The notes under the pieces were generated by a model. It was not told where the DNA came from. It searched no databases and saw nothing but the letters and a program-made list of their open reading frames with translations. Shown piece by piece: positions 12,567 to 16,669 of a DNA stretch of 16,669 bases. How positions within the stretch are numbered: the stretch's first letter is position 1; each line of letters starts with the position of its first letter. The position numbers were made by a program, and so were the translations under genes. Source of the DNA: CALOBA01 sp942491465. GTDB lineage: Bacteria; Pseudomonadota; Gammaproteobacteria; Chromatiales; Chromatiaceae. The stretch is taken from the NCBI GenBank assembly GCA_942491465.1, contig CALOBA010000015.1, positions 1 to 16,669 on the forward strand, read 5' to 3'.

Positions 12567-13892
12567 ATGAATCCCCGCGGACCTTTCGGGGTGTTCACCG
12601 CGATATTGGCGACCCTGTCTGTTTTGCTGCTGGCGAGCTGTGCCGCCGAGGGCCCGCGGCAGCTGATGCCGACGCCGCTGATCTACCAGCTCGGCGAGGG
12701 TCGGCCGGTCTATGTCGGTGATCCGTACCGGCTCGGCAGCGTCATCGACCTGCTCTATATCACCGATCGCGCCGCCGACGGTGATGACGACGCGCCCTAC
12801 GGCGAGGCGCGGGCGTCGCAGATCGCCTTCGGCTCGGCGCAGGTCAGCATCGGTGCCGGCCTCGACCCGAATCAGCTGGAGGCCCAGAGCCGGCAGCCTT
12901 TGCGCAGTAGGCCGACGACGCTGACGCTGGGCCGGGTGCGCGAGCTCGGCCGGTTCCCGAGCGAGCCCTACGGCCTGCGCGAGACGCCGGGGGGCAAGCT
13001 GACCCGGGACTCGGCCACCATGGCCGCGCATGAGGAGGCCAAGGCCCGGCTGCAGGGCGAGGTGCGCCAGCGCCTGAAGCGGCTGCCGCGGGATGACGTC
13101 CTGCTCTATGTGCATGGCTTCAACGAGACCTTCGAGTCCGCGGCCTTCACCATGGCGGAGCTCTGTCACTATCTGGGCCGTGAGAGCCTCTGCGCGTTGT
13201 TCACCTGGCCGGCCTCGGCCAGCGGCGACGTGCTCACCTCCTACACCTCGACCACCGAGTCGGCCCAGTACGCCGTCGGCCACCTGAAGAAGACCATCCG
13301 GTCGTTGGCGCAGACCCCGGGCGTCGAGCGCATCCAGCTCTTGGCCCACAGCCGCGGCAGTGCGCTGCTGCTCGATGCGGTCAAGGCGTTGCTGCTGGAG
13401 AGCATCGCCGCCGGGCAGGAGCCGGCGGCGGCCCTTGGCATCGACAACATCGTGCTGTTCTCGCCGGACGTCGACATCGATGTCAGCGCCCAGACGCTGA
13501 CGGCCTACGTCTCGGACCCGGACCTGATCTCGGTCTGGCCCAGCGCCGACATCCCGGACACGCTGCTGGGCCGGCTGACCGTCTATGCCTCGCCGCGGGA
13601 TCGGGCGCTGCTGGTCTCGCGGCTGCTGTTTCGCAGCCGCAAGCGGGTCGGCAATCTGGACGTGGACGACATCCCGCTGCCGGATCAGCGCTTCCTGGAG
13701 CGGCTCGGTCTGGTCGATTTCATCGTCTACCGGGGCGAGCTCACCGATGCCCTGGGACACTCGTATTTCACCACCAGCCCTCAGGTCAGCTCGGACGTGG
13801 TTCAGCTGTTGCGCTACGGGCGGCGGCTCGGGGAGCCCGGGCGGGAGCTGGTGCAGGTGGGGCCTGTGGTGTGGAAATTTCCGGCGCAATAG
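12567..13892 (+). CDS. DUF900-type alpha/beta-hydrolase lipoprotein
   Basis: 441 residues. An N-terminal signal ends in a lipobox, LLLASC, placing the lipidated Cys at 25. The central part has the alpha/beta-hydrolase pattern of the DUF900 family: strand and oxyanion region LLYVHGFNETF (about 179-189), nucleophile elbow LLAHSRGSA with Ser262 (first Gly of GxSxG replaced by Ala), a candidate acid in LFSPDVDIDV (Asp301 or Asp303), and His398 in DALGHSYFTT as the likely base. The family is predicted esterase/lipase-like with unknown substrates; lipidation places this one on the periplasmic face of a membrane. The frame is open back to 12423, but ATG 12567 is chosen because the signal peptide begins there; its ribosome-binding site is weak (AGG about 10 bases upstream). 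dtd follows after 25 bases, so they may share a transcript. Confidence 0.85.
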   Translation: MNPRGPFGVFTAILATLSVLLLASCAAEGPRQLMPTPLIYQLGEGRPVYVGDPYRLGSVIDLLYITDRAADGDDDAPYGEARASQIAFGSAQVSIGAGLDPNQLEAQSRQPLRSRPTTLTLGRVRELGRFPSEPYGLRETPGGKLTRDSATMAAHEEAKARLQGEVRQRLKRLPRDDVLLYVHGFNETFESAAFTMAELCHYLGRESLCALFTWPASASGDVLTSYTSTTESAQYAVGHLKKTIRSLAQTPGVERIQLLAHSRGSALLLDAVKALLLESIAAGQEPAAALGIDNIVLFSPDVDIDVSAQTLTAYVSDPDLISVWPSADIPDTLLGRLTVYASPRDRALLVSRLLFRSRKRVGNLDVDDIPLPDQRFLERLGLVDFIVYRGELTDALGHSYFTTSPQVSSDVVQLLRYGRRLGEPGRELVQVGPVVWKFPAQ

Positions 13893-13917
13893 CGCTCAAA
13901 ATCGAGGGGGATCAGCG

Positions 13918-14355
13918 GTGATTGGGTTGTTGCAACGGGTGAGTGGGGCCAGCGTCAGCGTCGACGATGATCTGGTCGGGCGGATCGACCGTGGTCTGAT
14001 GGTCTTGGTCGGGGTGCAGAAGGGCGATGACGCGGGGCGGGCCGAGCGATTGCTGGAGCGGCTATTGGGCTATCGGGTGTTTCCGGATGAGACCGGGCGG
14101 ATGAACCTCAGCGTGCGCGATATCGGCGGCGGGCTGCTGCTGGTGCCGCAGTTCACGCTGGCGGCGGATACGCGCAAGGGCACCCGGGCGAGCTTCACCG
14201 CGGCGGCGCCGCCTGAGCACGGCGCCGCGCTGTTCGCGCTGCTGGTGGAGCGGGCGCGGGCGGCGTACCCCAGCGTCGAGACCGGGCGCTTTGGTGCCGA
14301 CATGCAGGTCGCCCTGGTCAACGACGGCCCGGTGACCTTTTGGCTGGAGAGCTGA
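13918..14355 (+). CDS. dtd: D-aminoacyl-tRNA deacylase
   Basis: 145 residues, the standard Dtd length. Dtd removes D-amino acids (and glycine from tRNA-Ala) from mischarged tRNAs in the cytoplasm, acting as a dimer. The N-terminus IGLLQRVSGASVSVDD, the QFTLAADTRKGTRASF segment and the C-terminal MQVALVNDGPVTFWLES are all diagnostic; the NDGPVT part carries the Gly-cisPro chiral-selectivity motif. The usual SQFTL motif reads PQFTL here (Ser to Pro), a change next to the active-site threonine region. Start is GTG 13918 with GAGGGGG about eight bases upstream; this restores the conserved N-terminus. The upstream lipoprotein stop is 25 bases away. Its TGA (14353-14355) directly abuts the stop of the convergent asparaginase gene. 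Confidence 0.96.
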   Translation: MIGLLQRVSGASVSVDDDLVGRIDRGLMVLVGVQKGDDAGRAERLLERLLGYRVFPDETGRMNLSVRDIGGGLLLVPQFTLAADTRKGTRASFTAAAPPEHGAALFALLVERARAAYPSVETGRFGADMQVALVNDGPVTFWLES

Positions 14356-15282
14356 TCAAAACCGGCAGACGGTCTCACCCCCCTGCTCGATCCAGCCGTG
14401 GATCATCTTCTTGGTGGTCATGGCGCTGGCGCAGCGTCCGGCATGGTCGATGCAGATGACGCCGCCGCGCCCGTTGACCTTGTTCACCAGCTGCTCGATG
14501 CCGTAGTCGACGGCGGCACGGGCATCGCCGCCGCGGTGCTCCAAGGCGTCGGCGATGGACTTGGCGAACACGGTGCGCATGAAGTCCTCGCCATAGCCGG
14601 TGGCGGAGACGGCGCAGGTGGCGTTGTCGGCATAGACGCCGGCGCCGATGATCGGCGAGTCGCCGATGCGGCCCATGCGCTTGTTGACGATGCCGCCGGT
14701 GGAGGTGGCGGCGGCCAGGTTGCCCTTGCGGTCGCGGGCGACGGCGCCGATGGTGCCGTATTTCTGGTCCTCGCCGTCGTCGTCGTGGTCGAGCATGATG
14801 CGCCCGCGCAGCCTGGCCTTCTCCAACTGGGCGATGCGGTCCTTGGTGAAGAAGTAGTGGTCGGGGGTGCGCGGCATGCCGCAGCGGTCGGCGAAGCGCA
14901 GCGCGCCTTCGCTGATCAGCATGACGTGCTCGCTGCCGTCCATCACCAGCCGGGCGAGCTGGACGGGGTTGGCGATGTTGCCCACGGCGGCGACGGCGCC
15001 GGCGGCCAGGTCGCGGCCGTCCATGATCCCCGCGTCCATCTCCACCTTGCCGTTTTCGTTCAGCACCGAGCCGCAGCCGGCGTTGAACAGCGGGTCGTCC
15101 TCCAGCCGTGAGGCGCAGACCTCCGCGGCCTCGACGGCGGTGGCGCCTTGCTCCAGCATCTCGCGGCCGTGCTCCAGGACCACCCGGATGCTCTCCAGGT
15201 AGCGGACCGCGCTGCGCTCGTCGGCAACGTTGTCCAGGGCACCGGCACCGCCGTGGATCATCAATGAGAAGGTATCGAGCAT
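14356..15282 (-). CDS. Isoaspartyl peptidase / plant-type L-asparaginase (Ntn hydrolase)
   Basis: 308 residues, usual for the family. It hydrolyses L-asparagine and isoaspartyl dipeptides after the precursor cleaves itself into alpha and beta chains. The start MIHGGAGAL, FNAGCGSVLNENG with EMDAGIMDG, and YGTIGAVARDRKGNLAAATS are family hallmarks. Cleavage is expected between Gly176 and Thr177, making Thr177 the nucleophile; TSTGG near 193-197 and GDSPIIGAGVYAD near 207-219 provide binding residues. AGGAG lies about five bases before ATG 15282. It follows the cyclase gene after 64 bases that contain a GC-rich hairpin, and is probably in the same operon. The family includes both metabolic asparaginases and cyanophycin-dipeptide hydrolases; which applies is not visible here. 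Confidence 0.93.
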   Translation of the reverse strand: MLDTFSLMIHGGAGALDNVADERSAVRYLESIRVVLEHGREMLEQGATAVEAAEVCASRLEDDPLFNAGCGSVLNENGKVEMDAGIMDGRDLAAGAVAAVGNIANPVQLARLVMDGSEHVMLISEGALRFADRCGMPRTPDHYFFTKDRIAQLEKARLRGRIMLDHDDDGEDQKYGTIGAVARDRKGNLAAATSTGGIVNKRMGRIGDSPIIGAGVYADNATCAVSATGYGEDFMRTVFAKSIADALEHRGGDARAAVDYGIEQLVNKVNGRGGVICIDHAGRCASAMTTKKMIHGWIEQGGETVCRF

Positions 15283-15309
15283 GCGTCTCCTGTTTCGTGA
15301 TGGCGATGA

Positions 15310-15335
15310 ATCCGGCGGGCAGCGACCCGCCGGAT
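15310..15335 (-). terminator. GC-rich hairpin between cyclase and asparaginase genes
   Basis: ATCCGGCGGG (15310-15319) and CCCGCCGGAT (15326-15335) form a perfect 10-base-pair stem with a 6-base loop, 11 bases past the cyclase stop. No T tract follows on either strand. It may attenuate read-through into the asparaginase gene or stabilise the cyclase mRNA end. Confidence 0.45.
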
Positions 15336-15346
15336 GGGGGGTTGGG

Positions 15347-16294
15347 TCAGTCGAGGGCCTGGAGCCTGTGCGGCTTGGCGGAGACGACCCGATGCAGCCG
15401 AATCGGCTCGCGGACGTTCTTCAGGCTCATCAGGCCCAGGTCTTCCAGCGTGACCTCCCCGCGCACCCGTCGGGCGGTCTCGGGGCCGATGAAGATCTCG
15501 CCGTTGCGGGCCAGGGCGCCGATGCGCGCGGCGATGTTGGTGACGGCGCCGGTGGCGGTAAAGGTCCAGCGGTCGCCCACCAGGGCGCGGAAGCGGGTGG
15601 AGCCCACCAGGGCGGTGCCGGAGTTGATGCCGACGTTGACCGTGAGCTCGTCGAAGCGGCCGAACAGCTCGGTGTTGATGGCCTCGACCTTGGTCTGGAC
15701 GGCCAGCGCCGTGCGCACGGCCCCCAGGGCGTGCTCCTGCGCTGCACCGTCGCGGAAGATGATCATCAGGCCGTCGCCGGCGGTCTCGTTGATGTCGCCG
15801 TGGTGGGCATGGATGTCGTCGAGGAAGGCCGAGAAGTATTTTTCGATGATGAAGTTGGCCTCGTCTACGGCGACCGATTCGCACAGCCGGGTGTAGCCGG
15901 CCACGTCCAGGAAGAGCACGGTGACGTCCTGCTCGCGCTTCTCCAGATCCGGCGTCTCGGGGCTGGATTCAATGGAGTGCTGCACCGAGCGGGGCACGAA
16001 CTTGACCAGGTGGCCCCGCACCTGCTCCAGGAAGGCGATGCGCTCCAGGGTCTCGGTCAGCCGGGTGTTGTTCTCGCGCAGCTCATCGAGCATGACGCCG
16101 ATGCGGTACTCGCGCGCCTCCACCTTCAGCACCAGATGTCCCACCGCCTCGGCGAGCTTGGCGAGCAGCGGCGGACATTCGGGGTCCTTGGGCAGATCGA
16201 ACAGGGCGGGGGCCTCGTCGTAATCGGCATCGGCGAGGGCCTCGACCAGGTCGATGAAGCGGCGCAGCAGCGCGTCGTCGATGTGCTCGGTCAT
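15347..16294 (-). CDS. Class III adenylate/guanylate cyclase, soluble
   Basis: 315 residues. The N-terminal ~115 residues are helical (FIDLVEALADADYDEAP, then a coiled-coil-like YRIGVMLDELRENNTRL) and probably dimerise the protein or sense a signal. The catalytic domain spans about 120-305. Metal-binding Asp130 (VLFLDVAGYT) and Asp174 (TAGDGLMIIF) are present, as are the transition-state Asn253 and Arg257 (TNIAARI). The base-selecting lysine of adenylate cyclases is replaced by Glu170 (NETAGD), as in guanylate cyclases, while the second selector appears to be Thr246 rather than Cys or Asp, so nucleotide preference is unclear. The frame is open to 16405, but the upstream part is Cys/Pro-rich and lacks a helix pattern; ATG 16294 begins the plausible N-terminus, though with a weak ribosome-binding site. 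No membrane segment is seen. cAMP or cGMP signalling in the cytoplasm is inferred. Confidence 0.88.
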   Translation of the reverse strand: MTEHIDDALLRRFIDLVEALADADYDEAPALFDLPKDPECPPLLAKLAEAVGHLVLKVEAREYRIGVMLDELRENNTRLTETLERIAFLEQVRGHLVKFVPRSVQHSIESSPETPDLEKREQDVTVLFLDVAGYTRLCESVAVDEANFIIEKYFSAFLDDIHAHHGDINETAGDGLMIIFRDGAAQEHALGAVRTALAVQTKVEAINTELFGRFDELTVNVGINSGTALVGSTRFRALVGDRWTFTATGAVTNIAARIGALARNGEIFIGPETARRVRGEVTLEDLGLMSLKNVREPIRLHRVVSAKPHRLQALD

Positions 16295-16411
16295 CTCGAT
16301 GCAGGGCCTGGGCAAGGGCGGACAGCGCGAGCATAGCGCATCGGCACCCTGGTCCGTACAGCCATGTTGGGCCGAATCGAGCAGGTCGGCCGTTGGACGG
16401 ATCACAAGGGG

Positions 16412-16439
16412 TTGACAGCGAGATTGGGGGATTTATAAT
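16412..16439 (+). promoter_or_regulatory. Consensus sigma70 promoter of the tRNA-Gly gene
   Basis: TTGACA (16412-16417), a 16-base spacer and TATAAT (16434-16439): both hexamers match consensus at every position. GCGC follows the -10 element, the GC-rich discriminator typical of stringently controlled stable-RNA promoters. The tRNA begins 15 bases after the -10. Confidence 0.9.
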
Positions 16440-16454
16440 GCGCAGCTTCTCAAC

Positions 16455-16531
16455 GCGGGAATAGCTCAGTTGGTAGAGCACAACCTTGCCGGGGTTGGGG
16501 TCGCGAAGTTCGAGTCTCGTTTCCCGCTCCA
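16455..16531 (+). tRNA. tRNA-Gly (anticodon GCC), with T-stem bulge
   Basis: The sequence begins GCGGGAATAGCTCAG and ends TTCCCGCTCCA, with the CCA end encoded; the acceptor stem is GCGGGAA/TTCCCGC. The anticodon loop reads TTGCCGG with anticodon GCC, closed by CAACC/GGTTG. It is nearly the E. coli tRNA-Gly(GCC) with two differences: positions 37-38 are GG instead of AA, and the T arm reads GCGAAG-TTCGAGT-CTCGT, one A more than the normal GCGAG-TTCGAGT-CTCGT. The total of 77 bases reflects that insertion. The bulge may impair function or be a sequencing error; the perfect promoter and terminator argue that the locus is used. Confidence 0.88.
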
Positions 16532-16542
16532 AATTCGAGAAC

Positions 16543-16570
16543 AAAGGGCTGTCAATCGACAGCCCTTTTT
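16543..16570 (+). terminator. Intrinsic terminator of the tRNA-Gly gene
   Basis: AAAGGGCTGTC (16543-16553) pairs perfectly with GACAGCCCTTT (16558-16568) around the loop AATC, and a run of five T (16566-16570) closes it. It starts 12 bases after the tRNA. This is a textbook Rho-independent terminator. Confidence 0.93.
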
Positions 16571-16635
16571 CTTTGTGCGGCGTTTTGTGTCACGCACCTC
16601 AGCACCACGGCGCCCTGCCGGGTCATCGTTTCCGC

Positions 16636-16651
16636 CTCCTCGCAAGAGGAG
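16636..16651. other. Short GNRA hairpin near the window edge
   Basis: CTCCTC-GCAA-GAGGAG forms a perfect 6-base-pair stem with a GCAA tetraloop. Nothing else is recognisable in the last 100 bases, and what follows is outside the window. Confidence 0.3.
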
Positions 16652-16669
16652 CTAAAGCCGCAGATTCAA

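Noticed and set aside
12438..13889. 483-codon minus-strand frame opposite the DUF900 hydrolase
   Set aside because: Low-complexity Arg/Gln/Asp composition; the plus-strand product has a lipobox and catalytic motifs.
16295..16405. 37-codon N-terminal extension of the cyclase gene to ATG 16405
   Set aside because: The added part is Cys/Pro-rich with no helix pattern and runs to within a few bases of the tRNA promoter; ATG 16294 gives a normal N-terminus.
1..16669. CRISPR array, complete insertion sequence or rRNA
   Set aside because: No regularly spaced direct repeats of CRISPR length, no transposase and no rRNA sequence were seen.

Overview
The window is high-GC proteobacterial DNA with dense, mostly short-spaced genes. 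The D-aminoacyl-tRNA deacylase closely resembles gammaproteobacterial forms, and the gene mix (RND efflux, a multiheme cytochrome with a possible FNR-type operator, class III cyclase, DUF4178/DUF350 genes) would fit a metabolically flexible gammaproteobacterium, perhaps near the purple sulfur bacteria. That placement is inference from remembered family resemblance, not from a search.

Layout. 1-422: a hexanucleotide tandem repeat and a truncated ORF on the minus strand that looks like the N-terminus of a reverse transcriptase. 422-5000 (minus): an RND efflux operon, membrane fusion protein then inner-membrane pump, with overlapping stop and start (ATGA). 5000-5448: a divergent regulatory region with paired direct repeats and a 14-bp palindrome. 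5449-5946 (plus): a small RRM-like putative RNA-binding protein. 5947-6175: a leader with a perfect FNR/CRP-family palindrome and an extended hairpin. 6176-8167 (plus): a nine-heme cytochrome c fused to a membrane cytochrome b, the architecture of Geobacter CbcL, probably exchanging electrons between the quinone pool and periplasmic carriers.

8324-12190 (minus): a seven-gene cluster that is the most unusual part of the window. In transcription order: a soluble zinc-ribbon DUF4178 protein, a membrane zinc-ribbon DUF4178 protein, a 65-aa exported peptide, a two-helix DUF350 protein, a second membrane DUF4178 protein with an extracytoplasmic beta-rich domain, and two very small membrane proteins (50 and 35 aa) found by reading the minus strand directly. 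No enzyme is present, so it looks like a membrane-associated assembly or stress system of unknown function. Related copies of a ~33-bp dispersed repeat lie at both edges of the cluster, and a third diverged copy forms an inverted pair upstream of it.

12567-14355 (plus): a DUF900-type alpha/beta-hydrolase lipoprotein, then dtd (D-Tyr/D-aminoacyl-tRNA deacylase). 14356-16294 (minus): an isoaspartyl peptidase/L-asparaginase and a class III nucleotide cyclase, probably co-transcribed; dtd and the asparaginase meet tail to tail with no base between their stop codons. 16412-16570 (plus): a complete tRNA-Gly(GCC) unit with a perfect-consensus sigma70 promoter and a strong intrinsic terminator, but the tRNA has an extra base in its T stem and altered anticodon-loop bases.
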